A stretch of DNA of 64,000 bases from Hydrogenophaga crassostreae (lineage in GTDB: Bacteria > Pseudomonadota > Gammaproteobacteria > Burkholderiales > Burkholderiaceae_C), in NCBI RefSeq assembly GCF_001761385.1, contig NZ_CP017476.1:3957501-4021500 (forward strand), in the 5' to 3' direction. Shown in pieces: positions 6,719-15,719 of the stretch; position 1 is the first letter of the stretch; each line of letters begins with the position of its first letter. The position numbers and the translations under genes are program-made. The notes beneath the pieces are model-generated. The model saw only the letters and a list, made by a program, of their open reading frames with translations, had not been told where the DNA came from and did no database searches.

Positions 6719-9100
6719 TCAGCGGGTCAGGCCAGCGTACAGCAGGGGCAGCTTTTCAGGCAAGCGTTCGACCTTGTCAACGACCATGTAATTGCGCGCT
6801 CCGAAGATGCGGCTCACATACTGGTCGGCTCTCGGGTCCAGACTCATGCAGTAGGTGAGCACGCCGTTGCGCCCGGCCTCTTCCACGGCCTTTCTGGTGT
6901 CGTGCCGCAAATACTGCGGGTCGCGCACATCCACATCGGCAGGCTCACCGTCGGTGATCACCAGCAACAGTTTTTTTCCGGAACGCTGCTGGCGCAGGGC
7001 GACCGTGGCGTGGCGGATGGCAGCGCCCATACGGGTGGAGAGTTGTCCGGTCATGCCCGCGATGCGGGCCCTGGCGAGGTCGTCATAGGGCTGATCAAAA
7101 TCCTTGAAGCGCCAGTAGTTCACATCGTGGCGGCCATCGCTGCAAAAACCGTGGATGGCAAAGGGATCACCCACCTTGTCCACCGCATCGGCCAGCAGTA
7201 CACAGGCTTGCCGAGTGAGATCAAGCACCGTGGTTTCCTGCCCCTCGGTGGCACCGGGACGGGCGCTGCGGACCTTGTCGTTGGTGGAGTGCGAAAGATC
7301 CAGCAACACCAGCACCGAAATGTCGCGCAGCTGCCGCACGCTGCGCATCATGAAACGTGGGTCGGGCTGCTGGCCCATGCGCATGTCCACCAGCGAGGCC
7401 ACCGCTGCGTTGAGGTCGATCTCGTCGCCATCTTCCAGCTTGCGCAGGCGCTGCACCCCTTGCGGCTGCATGGCATCGAGAATGAACCTCATGCGCCCGA
7501 TCAATCGGCGGTGCTCGGTGGTGATGGCCTCGACCACGGCGAGCTCGCCCGCCTTCGCGCGGCGCTCCTGTACCGTGACCCAGGCTGGGCGTTCAAGCTG
7601 GATCAGGTGATCCCATTCCGGGTAGTGGCTGGGCGGCACCAACGCCTCGTGACCTTCGCTCTGGTTGAACGACACACCCATGTCTTCGTAAGGGAAAAAC
7701 TCGGTGCCCATGACCCAGATCTCCTGCGCGTCATCGCCCGCGTTCTCCACCTCGATCTCATTGGCCAGCTCCATCACGTTCACATACTTGCGCACCTGCT
7801 GCACGGGCTCATAGCCGGCCGCTGCAGCCTGGTCGGCGTCAAAGCCTTCAAAGGCCCAGAAGTAGCGGTTGTCGTCGCGGTAGGGCGCGGCCTGCAGGTC
7901 GGTGCGCGGCTGGAACACCGGCCCCTGGCACAGCTCGCGGTAGCTGTGCGCCAGCGTCACGCCCATGTCCCACGACACCGTGTTCTCGAACGGTTGCGCC
8001 AGGATGCGCGGCAAGGCCTGGGCCATGAGAACCCGCCCCTGGGCGATCCAGGGATGGTCGTCCCGGTGGTCCGGGTCGGCCAGCGCGCGGGCCAACCGGT
8101 TCAGGAAGTCGCCAGCCGTGGCCGCCTGCTCGCATTCGGTGGTGTGCAGGCTGGACCAGAGTGCACGCAAACCTGGAAAGCGCGCCACCGCGAGCGCCTC
8201 GACGCGCGCATCTTCCACCAGCCCGATCACCGCCATCTGCCAAGGGTTGAGCGATTCGGCCGATATCGGCGCGCGGGTGTACATCACATGGGCGGCAGCG
8301 TGTGCGGCCGCTGCACGGTAGAGCTCGGTCGCAGGGACGGGTCCGTGCGTGCCATCGACCGCATCAAAGGCATCGGGCAGGTGGATCAACCAGTCTTCGA
8401 TGAAAGGCCTGTAGCCTTCGCGCGATTCAAAATCTCCGGCCGTGGGACGCATGTAGAAGTCACGCCCCCAGAGGGCGCGCAGGTACATGTTGATACGCCG
8501 CTGCACATCGACCAGCAGCGTGCCCTTGCGCTCTTTCTGCAACATGGCCAGCGACTCTTTGGAGTTCAGGCCGAAGTAGGCGATCTGCTCCTCGAACTGG
8601 GTGCGGTGGGCTTGCGCGCCCCAGGTTGCCCAGCGCCGCAGGCCACCCAGCGTGAGCTGGCCGAGCAACACATCCAGCTTGTCGAGCATGGGCCGCAGGC
8701 CGCGCGGCGCCTGAGCCACCAAGGTGTTCAGGAACTGCAGGTACTGCAGAAACAGCCCGCTGTCGGCCAGGCGCCGCGCGGCGGTGGGTGCCGTGCCCAG
8801 CACCAGCTCGATCACGGAACCCGAGGTCCGCGACGCCAGCGACAGCGCGGTGGTGGCCAGATCGCCCACCACGTCCTCGCCCGCATCCTTGGCAACCTGG
8901 GGCGCAGCGTCGATCCAGGCGTCCACCAGCCCCGCGCCCCGACCCAGTCCACGCAGGGCGCTCGCGCCCTTGACGTAGTTGTCGAGCCCGCGCGCGGAAA
9001 ACACGCGGGTCGCTTCGGGCCAGGCATGCTCCAGCCGTTCGCGCGAAGCGGGCTCAAGGTCTTCGAGCCATTCGGCGTGATCGTGCAAGTGAATCGACAT
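6719..9100 (-). CDS. cbbO: CbbO, VWA-domain subunit of RuBisCO activase
   Basis: CbbO is the adaptor that recruits the CbbQ AAA+ ring to inhibited RuBisCO and helps remove sugar-phosphate inhibitors. The 793-residue protein belongs to the NorD/CbbO family. A long helical N-terminal part is followed by a C-terminal von Willebrand factor A domain from about residue 590 with an intact MIDAS motif, DLSHS at 601-605, and ITDGEP near 715. It lies 16 bases after cbbQ. The cbbQ-cbbO pair next to cbbLS is typical of form IA RuBisCO in chemolithoautotrophs. Confidence 0.92.
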   Translation of the reverse strand: MSIHLHDHAEWLEDLEPASRERLEHAWPEATRVFSARGLDNYVKGASALRGLGRGAGLVDAWIDAAPQVAKDAGEDVVGDLATTALSLASRTSGSVIELVLGTAPTAARRLADSGLFLQYLQFLNTLVAQAPRGLRPMLDKLDVLLGQLTLGGLRRWATWGAQAHRTQFEEQIAYFGLNSKESLAMLQKERKGTLLVDVQRRINMYLRALWGRDFYMRPTAGDFESREGYRPFIEDWLIHLPDAFDAVDGTHGPVPATELYRAAAAHAAAHVMYTRAPISAESLNPWQMAVIGLVEDARVEALAVARFPGLRALWSSLHTTECEQAATAGDFLNRLARALADPDHRDDHPWIAQGRVLMAQALPRILAQPFENTVSWDMGVTLAHSYRELCQGPVFQPRTDLQAAPYRDDNRYFWAFEGFDADQAAAAGYEPVQQVRKYVNVMELANEIEVENAGDDAQEIWVMGTEFFPYEDMGVSFNQSEGHEALVPPSHYPEWDHLIQLERPAWVTVQERRAKAGELAVVEAITTEHRRLIGRMRFILDAMQPQGVQRLRKLEDGDEIDLNAAVASLVDMRMGQQPDPRFMMRSVRQLRDISVLVLLDLSHSTNDKVRSARPGATEGQETTVLDLTRQACVLLADAVDKVGDPFAIHGFCSDGRHDVNYWRFKDFDQPYDDLARARIAGMTGQLSTRMGAAIRHATVALRQQRSGKKLLLVITDGEPADVDVRDPQYLRHDTRKAVEEAGRNGVLTYCMSLDPRADQYVSRIFGARNYMVVDKVERLPEKLPLLYAGLTR

Positions 9101-9116
9101 GCCGGGCCCGGTGGTG

Positions 9117-9920
9117 TCAGAAGAACGTGGCGACGGCGGAGTCCAGGGCGTCCCGCATGTCCGGATCGTCGGTGATGGGTCGCACCAACGTGACGCGGCA
9201 GGCGGCCTGCGCGGCCACCCCCGTGGCGATCAGACTGCCCGCGTAAATCAGCATGCGGGTGGAAATGCCTTCGTCGAGACCGTGTCCTTTGAGGTTGCGC
9301 GCACGCTCGGCGATGCTGACCAGCTTGTTGGCCACCTCGATGTCCACACCGGTCTCATGCGCCACTATCTCAGCTTCCACCGCGTGTTCGGGGTAGTTGA
9401 AATCGAGCGCACCAAAGCGCTGCTTGGTCGACTGCTTCAAGTCCTTCATCAGGCTCTGGTAGCCGGGGTTGTACGAGATGACGATCTGGAAATCAGGATG
9501 CGCGCGCAGCAGCTCTCCTTTCTTCTCCAGTGGAAGCACGCGCCGGTTGTCGGTGAGCGGATGGATGACGACCGTGGTGTCCTGCCGGGCCTCAACCACC
9601 TCGTCGAGGTAGCAGATGGCGCCGTGCCGCGCGGCGGTGGCCAGCGGCCCGTCTTGCCAGCGCGTCCCGTTGGCGTCGAGCAAGAAGCGCCCCACCAGAT
9701 CGGAAGCCGTCATGTCTTCGTTGCAGGCCACGGTGATCAAGGGCTTCTTCAGTTTCCAGGCCATGTGTTCGACAAAGCGCGTCTTGCCGCAACCGGTAGG
9801 CCCCTTGAGCATCATCGGCATGCGAACCGAATACGCGGCCTCATAGAGCTCAACCTCGTCGGCCACTGGACGGTAGTAGGGCTCTTTGCTGACGCGGTAG
9901 GCGTCGAGGTTGTCGCTCAT
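9117..9920 (-). CDS. cbbQ: CbbQ, MoxR-type AAA+ ATPase subunit of RuBisCO activase
   Basis: The ATPase motor of the CbbQO activase. From the chosen start the protein has 267 residues: Walker A GPTGCGKT at 40-47, Walker B ICYLDE ending at 107, and a sensor segment VISYNPGYQ. The ATG at 9920 is picked because AGGAG lies six bases upstream; an ATG two codons earlier would sit directly against that ribosome site, and the open frame further upstream has no site. Translation and ATPase features agree with a hexameric MoxR-family ring. Confidence 0.92.
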   Translation of the reverse strand: MSDNLDAYRVSKEPYYRPVADEVELYEAAYSVRMPMMLKGPTGCGKTRFVEHMAWKLKKPLITVACNEDMTASDLVGRFLLDANGTRWQDGPLATAARHGAICYLDEVVEARQDTTVVIHPLTDNRRVLPLEKKGELLRAHPDFQIVISYNPGYQSLMKDLKQSTKQRFGALDFNYPEHAVEAEIVAHETGVDIEVANKLVSIAERARNLKGHGLDEGISTRMLIYAGSLIATGVAAQAACRVTLVRPITDDPDMRDALDSAVATFF

Positions 9921-10024
9921 GTTCATCTCCTGAATTCGTAGGCCACGTACTGCTTCAATCGAGGCGGATTTCTCTTTGGCCTGCACCGCGCGGGCCGGGG
10001 TGAACGGCTCCGTTCATGTCCCCC

Positions 10025-10041
10025 GCCGGCCTGCGGCCGGC
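10025..10041. repeat. GC hairpin in the cbbS-cbbQ gap
   Basis: Perfect 7-base arms GCCGGCC/GGCCGGC around a TGC loop. It lies in the 301-base gap between cbbS and cbbQ, which otherwise holds only the repeat at 10149 and no gene. Such a hairpin could lower cbbQO transcript relative to cbbLS. Confidence 0.45.
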
Positions 10042-10148
10042 TCCGCCTTGACTTCACTGCGCCACTCACCCCGACCCCCGCTCGTTGGATGGGTTGAGCT
10101 GGCGCAGGGAAGTCAGACACATTGGCCGGAGCGCGTGTCCAAGCCAAG

Positions 10149-10221
10149 GGCACCGCGGAACTGGCTTTGCCAGGCCGCCAGTGCCGCCCCCTGGGGGTTG
10201 ACGGCGAAGCCGGCGCGGGGG
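10149..10221 (-). repeat. Stop-codon-adjacent GC-rich hairpin repeat, copy 2
   Basis: Begins directly after the cbbS TAG stop. Read on the gene strand it runs CCCCCGCGCCGG, CCCCCAGGGGG, then a GGCACT...GGTGCC outer stem with TGGCAAAGCCA inside. Same order and orientation relative to the gene as the other copies. Confidence 0.75.
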
Positions 10222-10569
10222 CTAGATCGTCCGGCCGCGAAAGATCACCATGGAGGTGCCTTGCGACTGGTTGAAGTTGTTGTAGCCAATCAGGCGCACA
10301 TGGTTGTCCGGGTTGGCCTTGCGGCAAGCTTCGGCTTCAGCCAGTACCTTGTCCACATCGGTTTCCCCGAACATGGGCAGCTTCCACATGTACCAGTAGG
10401 AGTCGCCGAGGTAGCGTGGCTCGGTGTGTTCAATGGCGGGGTTCCAGCCCTTCTTGACCAGGTACTCGACCTGCTTGCGGATCTCCGCATCGGTCATGGG
10501 TGGCAGGTAAGAGAAGGTCTCGAACTTGCGGCTCGCAGGGTCGGACAGGCGGGATGTGTAGTCTTGCAT
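10222..10569 (-). CDS. cbbS: RuBisCO small subunit, form IA
   Basis: The 115-residue small subunit that caps the L8 core of form I RuBisCO. Family segments are visible: ETFSYLPPMTDAEIRKQVEYL near the N-terminus, GWNPAIEH, YWYMWKLPMFG, and VRLIGYNNFNQSQGTSMVIFRG near the C-terminus. Length and sequence fit form IA and lack the longer tail of form IC. It follows cbbL after 137 bases and shares its operon. AGAGGAAAT precedes the ATG. Confidence 0.95.
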   Translation of the reverse strand: MQDYTSRLSDPASRKFETFSYLPPMTDAEIRKQVEYLVKKGWNPAIEHTEPRYLGDSYWYMWKLPMFGETDVDKVLAEAEACRKANPDNHVRLIGYNNFNQSQGTSMVIFRGRTI

Positions 10570-10706
10570 TGGGATTTCCTCTGAAAGTTGGAGCGAAGGG
10601 GGCGCTCTCTGTCAAGCTCGAGTCAAGACGCGAAGCAGGACTGCAGGCAGTGCCGAAGGCACAGCAATGCCCTGCGACTAAGCAATGGCTCGAAATCGAC
10701 AGAGAT

Positions 10707-12128
10707 TCACTTGTGGGCGACGTCGAGCTTGTCTACGGTGTCGAACTCGAACTTGATCTCTTTCCAGGTTTCCATGGCGATTTTCAGTTCGGGCGAATGT
10801 TTGGCGGCATCCATCAACACGGTCTTGCCTTCCTTCTCGACTTCCACGCCCTCGTTGCGGGCCTTGACGCAGGCTTCCACTGCGACGCGGTTGGCGCAGG
10901 CGCCCGCCGCATTGCCCCAGGGGTGGCCCAGCGTGCCGCCACCAAACTGCAGGCAGGAGTCGTCACCGAAGATGTTGACCAATGCGGGCATGTGCCACAC
11001 GTGAATGCCACCCGAGGCGACCGGGAAGACGCCGGGCATGGAACCAAAATCCTGGTCGAAAAAGATGCCGCGTGAGCGGTCTTCCTTGATGAACCGTTCG
11101 CGCATCAGGTCGATCCAGCCCAGTGTGGCTTCGCGGTCGCCTTCCAGCTTGCCCACCACCGTGCCGGAGTGCAGGTGGTCACCGCCCGAGAGGCGCAGGC
11201 ACTTGGTCAGCACACGGAAGTGGATGCCGTGGTGCGGGTTGCGGTCGAGCACGGCGTGCATGGCGCGGTGGATGTGCAGCAGCATGCCGTTGTTGCGACA
11301 CCAGTTGGCCAGGCTGGTGTTGGCGGTGAAGCCTCCGGTGAGGAAGTCGTGCATGATGATCGGCGCACCCAGTTCCTTGGCGAACTCAGCGCGCTTGAAC
11401 ATCTCTTCCACGGTTGGCGAGGTCACATTCAGGTAGTGACCCTTGCGCTCACCGGTCTCGCGTTCGGCCTTCTGGCAGCCCTCCACAACGAACTCGAACC
11501 GGTCGCGCCAACGCATGAAGGACTGGCTGTTGACGTTCTCGTCGTCCTTGGTCAGGTCCAGACCGCCACGCAGGCACTCGTACACCGCGCGGCCGTAGTT
11601 CTTGGCCGACAGCCCCAGCTTGGGCTTGATCGTGCAACCCAGCAGCGGCCGACCGTATTTGTTGAAGCGGTCGCGCTCCACCTGGATGCCCGCTGGTGGA
11701 CCACCGCAGGTCTTCACATAAGCAATGGGGAATCGAATGTCTTCCAGACGCAAGGCGCGCAAGGCCTTGAAACCAAACACATTGCCAACCAGCGACGTCA
11801 GCACGTTGACGATGGAGCCTTCTTCGAACAGGTCGATCGGATAGGCCACGAAGGCGTAAAAGCAGGTGTCATCGCCGGGTACGTCTTCGATGCGGTAGGC
11901 GCGGCCTTTGTAAAAATCCAGGTCGGTCAGCAGGTCGGTCCAGACCGTGGTCCAGGTCCCGGTGGACGACTCGGCGGCCACGGCAGCGGCAACTTCTTCG
12001 CGCGACACACCGGGCTGAGGCGTGATTTTGAAACACGCCAGGATGTCGGTGTCCTTGACGGCGTACTGAGGCTCCCAGTAGGTGCTGCGGTATTCCTTGA
12101 CACCGGCGTTGTAGGTTTTCGTGGCCAT
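10707..12128 (-). CDS. cbbL: RuBisCO large subunit, form IA
   Basis: Carboxylates ribulose-1,5-bisphosphate. The 473-residue protein has the length and sequence of form IA (MATKTYNAGVKEYR start, KIKFEFDTVDKLDVAHK-like end). Active-site segments are present: GCTIKPKLGLS near 165-174, carbamylated Lys194 with Asp196 and Glu197, and HIHRAMHAV. One oddity: residue 192, before the catalytic lysine, is Leu where the RuBisCO signature has Phe (GLDLTKDDEN). ATG 12128 is chosen because AGGAGC lies upstream and the protein then starts as the family does; the frame extends to 12194 without support. Confidence 0.96.
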   Translation of the reverse strand: MATKTYNAGVKEYRSTYWEPQYAVKDTDILACFKITPQPGVSREEVAAAVAAESSTGTWTTVWTDLLTDLDFYKGRAYRIEDVPGDDTCFYAFVAYPIDLFEEGSIVNVLTSLVGNVFGFKALRALRLEDIRFPIAYVKTCGGPPAGIQVERDRFNKYGRPLLGCTIKPKLGLSAKNYGRAVYECLRGGLDLTKDDENVNSQSFMRWRDRFEFVVEGCQKAERETGERKGHYLNVTSPTVEEMFKRAEFAKELGAPIIMHDFLTGGFTANTSLANWCRNNGMLLHIHRAMHAVLDRNPHHGIHFRVLTKCLRLSGGDHLHSGTVVGKLEGDREATLGWIDLMRERFIKEDRSRGIFFDQDFGSMPGVFPVASGGIHVWHMPALVNIFGDDSCLQFGGGTLGHPWGNAAGACANRVAVEACVKARNEGVEVEKEGKTVLMDAAKHSPELKIAMETWKEIKFEFDTVDKLDVAHK

Positions 12129-12247
12129 GCGGTCTTGCTCCTGTTCGATGTGATCGGGGTGGTCGGTCAAGGCTTGAGCTGATGGCTTCATCAAGTGATG
12201 CCCGCTTTCGCGCTGAACTGGAGCAAATTGTTGACCGCTTATAGAAT

Positions 12248-12280
12248 AAGTAAAAGTAAAATATATTGACGATAACGATA
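12248..12280. promoter_or_regulatory. Putative CbbR operator, cbbL-cbbR1 intergenic region
   Basis: AT-rich block AAGTAA-AA-GTAAA followed by two ACGATA copies in the divergent cbbL/cbbR gap. The other cbb promoter region (22175-22195) shares AAGTAA, GTAAA and ACGATA in the same order. CbbR binds T-N11-A type sites in such gaps; the exact half-sites are inferred. Confidence 0.45.
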
Positions 12281-12314
12281 GAGCTTTTCCTATCTATCAA
12301 CTGGAGCGACCTTG

Positions 12315-13208
12315 ATGAACCTGCGCCACGCCACGCTGCACCAGCTGCGCATCTTCCACGCGGTGGCGCAACACAACAGCTTTGCGCGCGCCGCGGAGGC
12401 GCTGCATCTTTCACCACCCACCTTGTCTTTGCAGGTCAAACAGCTGTCGGAAACCATCGGGCAACCGCTGTTCGAGCAGTTGGGAAAGAAAATCTTTCTG
12501 ACCGCGGCGGGCGCCACTCTTTCCCAGGCATGCGCCGATATCGAGGCGCGCATGGAACGGCTTTCGCAAGATCTGCTGGCCCTGCAAGGTGTCGAGCGCG
12601 GCACCTTCAAGCTCGCCATCCTGACCACTGTGAAATACACCGTGCCCAAGTTGCTGGGTGGTTTCTGCGCGGCACACCCCGGCATTGATGTGGCGATGGT
12701 GGTGGGCAACCGGGAGAACCTGTTGCAGCGCCTGGCCAGCAACCAGGACGATCTCTACATCATGGGTCAGCCGCCCGACACGATGGACCTGGTGAGCGAG
12801 CCCTTCGCGGACAACCCCCTGGTTCTGGTGGCACCACGCGACCACCCTCTGGCCGGCAGGAAACGCATCGCCCCCAGACGCCTCGCGAGTGAACCCTTCA
12901 TCATGCGCGAGCCCGGATCGGGCACGCGCCTGACCACCGAAAAGTTCTTTGCCGAACACGGCATCGCGTTAAAGAACCGGCTGGAAGTCGGCAGCAACGA
13001 AGCCATCAAACAAACCGTCGCGGGGGGTCTTGGTCTGGCGGTCTTGTCGGCCACCACGGTGGTATCGGAAATCGCCCTGGGCGAGCTGGTTCGGCTCGAC
13101 GTTCAGGGCTTTCCCCTGATCCGGCGCTGGCATGTGGTTTACCCGCGCGGCAAGCACCTTTCAGCGGCCACGCTGGCCTTCAAACAGTGGCTGCTCGACC
13201 ACCGCTGA
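12315..13208 (+). CDS. cbbR: CbbR, LysR-type activator of the cbbL operon
   Basis: LysR-family regulator of 297 residues with the N-terminal helix-turn-helix (FARAAEALHLSPPTLSLQVKQL) and the CbbR-type effector domain (VGNRENLLQRL, MREPGSGTRLTTEKFF). It is divergent from cbbL, the standard CbbR position, so it probably senses metabolites such as RuBP or PEP and activates cbbLSQO. ATG 12315 follows GGAG at eight bases; an upstream TTG adds one residue only. It converges on fba with an 18-base gap. A second CbbR gene lies at 22224. Confidence 0.9.
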   Translation: MNLRHATLHQLRIFHAVAQHNSFARAAEALHLSPPTLSLQVKQLSETIGQPLFEQLGKKIFLTAAGATLSQACADIEARMERLSQDLLALQGVERGTFKLAILTTVKYTVPKLLGGFCAAHPGIDVAMVVGNRENLLQRLASNQDDLYIMGQPPDTMDLVSEPFADNPLVLVAPRDHPLAGRKRIAPRRLASEPFIMREPGSGTRLTTEKFFAEHGIALKNRLEVGSNEAIKQTVAGGLGLAVLSATTVVSEIALGELVRLDVQGFPLIRRWHVVYPRGKHLSAATLAFKQWLLDHR

Positions 13209-13226
13209 AGCTGGAGCCGCGAACAC

Positions 13227-14288
13227 TCACATGGCGGCCAGCGAGCCTGCGTCGTAACGCTTGTGCATCGCCTCCAGGCTGTGCACCTGGCCGATCTTGC
13301 CGGCCATGCCCGCCGAGCCGAAAGCCTCATACCGCGCACCGCAGATCGCCTGCATGGCCTTGGTCGCTTCCTTGTAGAACTTGCGCGGATCAAAGTTCTT
13401 GCGCTCTTCGGCCAGGTGTTTTCGGATCGCGCCGGTGCTGGCCATGCGCAGATCGGTATCGATGTTCACCTTGCGCACACCGTTCTTGATGCCCTCCACG
13501 ATTTCCTCCACTGGCACGCCGTAAGTCACGCCCATGTCGCCGCCAAACTGGTTGATGATGGCCAGCCAGTCTTCGGGCACGCTGCTGGAGCCGTGCATCA
13601 CCAGGTGCACATTGGGGATGCGTTGATGGATGGCTTTCACCCGGTCGATGCGCAACACCTTGCCACTCGGTTTGCTGCTGAATTTGTAGGCGCCGTGGCT
13701 GGTGCCGATGGCGATGGCCAGTGCGTCCACCTGCGTCTTGCTCACAAAGTCGGCGGCTTCGTCAGGGTCGGTCAACAACAAGGAATGGTCCAGCTCGCCT
13801 TCGGCACCATGGCCGTCTTCTTCGCCTGCCTTGCCCGTTTCCAGCGAACCCAGGCAACCCAGCTCTCCTTCGACCGACACGCCGCAGGCGTGGGCCAGCT
13901 CCACCACCTGCCTTGTGGTCGACACGTTGTATTCGTAGGTTGATGGCGTTTTACCGTCGGCCAGAAGACTGCCGTCCATCATCACCGAGCTGAAGCCCGA
14001 CTGGATGGAACGTGCACAGATGGCTGGCGCCGCACCATGGTCCTGGTGCATGCACACCGGGATGTGCGGGTACATCTCGATGGCCGCTGAAATCAGGTGC
14101 CGCAGAAACGGCTCGCCCGCGTAAGAGCGTGCGCCAGCCGAACCCTGCAGGATCACAGGGCTGTTGACGGCATTGGCCGCCTGCATGATGGCTTGAACCT
14201 GCTCCATGTTGTTGACATTGAAGGCAGGCAAGCCATAACCGTGTTCGGCGGCGTGATCGAGCAATTGACGAAGGGTGATGAGTGCCAT
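13227..14288 (-). CDS. fba: Class II fructose-1,6-bisphosphate aldolase (CbbA)
   Basis: Zinc-dependent aldolase acting on fructose- and sedoheptulose-bisphosphate in the Calvin cycle. The 353-residue protein has the zinc-binding CMHQDHGA segment, catalytic DGSLL, the VEGELGCLG motif, HGAYKF and the MHGSSSVP segment, followed by the GVRKVNIDTDLR phosphate-binding strand. This is the Calvin-cycle subtype. It is the last gene of the cbbY-to-fba operon. AAGGAAAC precedes the ATG. Confidence 0.95.
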   Translation of the reverse strand: MALITLRQLLDHAAEHGYGLPAFNVNNMEQVQAIMQAANAVNSPVILQGSAGARSYAGEPFLRHLISAAIEMYPHIPVCMHQDHGAAPAICARSIQSGFSSVMMDGSLLADGKTPSTYEYNVSTTRQVVELAHACGVSVEGELGCLGSLETGKAGEEDGHGAEGELDHSLLLTDPDEAADFVSKTQVDALAIAIGTSHGAYKFSSKPSGKVLRIDRVKAIHQRIPNVHLVMHGSSSVPEDWLAIINQFGGDMGVTYGVPVEEIVEGIKNGVRKVNIDTDLRMASTGAIRKHLAEERKNFDPRKFYKEATKAMQAICGARYEAFGSAGMAGKIGQVHSLEAMHKRYDAGSLAAM

Positions 14289-14337
14289 GGTGTTTCCTTC
14301 TTGATAGTGCGAGTGGGTTGTCAGTCGGTTCAGGATG

Positions 14338-14408
14338 CGGCGGGTTCGGATCTCCCGGTTCGATCGGATCGCCCCCTGGGGGGTGACGCTGCAGGCGGCG
14401 CAGGGGGT
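14338..14408 (-). repeat. Stop-codon-adjacent GC-rich hairpin repeat, copy 3
   Basis: Starts two bases after the pgk TAA stop with CCCCCTGCGCCG, then a CCCCCCAGGGGGCG box; the distal part is more diverged than in the other copies. It fills most of the pgk-fba gap. Confidence 0.65.
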
Positions 14409-14410
14409 AC

Positions 14411-15604
14411 TTATTCGGCGCGGCGCGCCAACACCTCAAACGCCGGCAAGGTCTTGCCCTCCAGCACTTCCAGAAAAGCACCGCCACCAGTGGAGATATA
14501 GCCCACGTCTTTTTCGATGCCGTATTTGGCAATCGCCGCCAGGGTGTCGCCACCGCCGGCAATGCTGAAGGCGCTGGACTCGGCAATCGCCTGGGCGATT
14601 GCTTTGGTGCCGTTCTCAAACGCTTCGAACTCGAACACGCCCACGGGGCCGTTCCAGACGATGGTGCCGGCCTGCTTCAGCTGGGCTGCGAGAGTGGCTG
14701 CGGTCTCCGGGCCGATGTCCAGGATCAGGTCATCGTCTTCCACCTCGGTGGCCTTCTTGACGGTGGCCTTCGCCGTGGGGCTGAACTCTTTGGCGCACAC
14801 CACGTCGGTCGGGATCGGCACGGCCGCGCCACGCGCCTGCATGGCGTCGATCACGGCTTTGGCTTCGCCGATCAGGTCGGGCTCGGCCAGGCTTTTGCCG
14901 ATCTTCAAACCAGCGGCGAGCATGAAGGTGTTGGCGATGCCGCCGCCGACGATCAGGCCGTCCACATTCTTGGCCAGGGCCTGCAGGATGGTGAGCTTGG
15001 TGCTGACCTTGCTGCCGGCCACGATGGCAATCAGCGGGCGCTTCGGATTCGCCAGGGCTTTGCCGATGGCGTCCATCTCGGCCGCCAGCAAGGGGCCTGC
15101 ACAGGCGATGGGCGCGGTCTCGGCGATGCCATAGGTCGTGCCTTCGGCGCGGTGCGAGGTGCCAAAGGCATCGTGCACAAAGATGTCGCACAAGCCGCCG
15201 AGCTTCCTGGCCAGTTCGGGCGCGTTCTTTTTCTCGCCCTTGTTCAGACGGCAGTTTTCCAGCATCACCACTTCACCGGGCGCCACCGAGAACTCGCCAT
15301 CGACCCAGTCGGCGATCACGCGGATGTTGCGGTCCATCAGCTGGCCCATCCGGGCGGCCACAGGGGTCAGGGAATCGGCGGGCTTGAATTCGCCTTCGGT
15401 GGGGCGGCCCAGGTGCGAGGTCACCATGACGGCAGCGCCGGCGTCCAGCGCCATTTGTATGGCCGGGATGCTGGCGCGGATGCGGGTGTCTTCGGTGATC
15501 TTGCCGGCGTCGTCTTGCGGCACGTTGAGGTCGGCGCGAATGAAAACGCGTTTGTCGCGGGCAAAGCCGCTGGCGCACACATCGCTGAATCGGAGGCATT
15601 TCAT
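14411..15604 (-). CDS. pgk: Phosphoglycerate kinase
   Basis: Converts 3-phosphoglycerate to 1,3-bisphosphoglycerate. The 397-residue protein has the family signature RVFIRADLNVPQD, the substrate-binding TSHLGRPTEG, the hinge and nucleotide segment GSKVSTK, and the C-terminal GGGDTLAAI. The frame runs up to 15703, but ATG 15604 has AGGAGAAG upstream and gives the normal family start (MKCLRFSDV). In comparable cbb operons a GAPDH gene usually precedes pgk; here the preceding gene is cbbZ. Confidence 0.94.
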   Translation of the reverse strand: MKCLRFSDVCASGFARDKRVFIRADLNVPQDDAGKITEDTRIRASIPAIQMALDAGAAVMVTSHLGRPTEGEFKPADSLTPVAARMGQLMDRNIRVIADWVDGEFSVAPGEVVMLENCRLNKGEKKNAPELARKLGGLCDIFVHDAFGTSHRAEGTTYGIAETAPIACAGPLLAAEMDAIGKALANPKRPLIAIVAGSKVSTKLTILQALAKNVDGLIVGGGIANTFMLAAGLKIGKSLAEPDLIGEAKAVIDAMQARGAAVPIPTDVVCAKEFSPTAKATVKKATEVEDDDLILDIGPETAATLAAQLKQAGTIVWNGPVGVFEFEAFENGTKAIAQAIAESSAFSIAGGGDTLAAIAKYGIEKDVGYISTGGGAFLEVLEGKTLPAFEVLARRAE

Positions 15605-15719
15605 GTGCTTCTCCTCGCCAGCACACAGCGACCGTTGGGACAATTTGGGATGGTCATGAGGGGTACGGCTCAAAAATTGGCACATGGGAATGGCTGCCTG
15701 CAACCGGCTGCGGTTTCTT

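Noticed and set aside
6902..9175. 757-codon open frame on the plus strand opposite cbbO and cbbQ
   Set aside because: It is a GC-rich antisense frame, full of His/Arg/Gly, with no domain; cbbO on the other strand is a clear family member.
10570..10706. Possible extra gene between cbbL and cbbS
   Set aside because: The 137-base gap has no frame with a start and ribosome site; it holds only spacer sequence with a weak hairpin.
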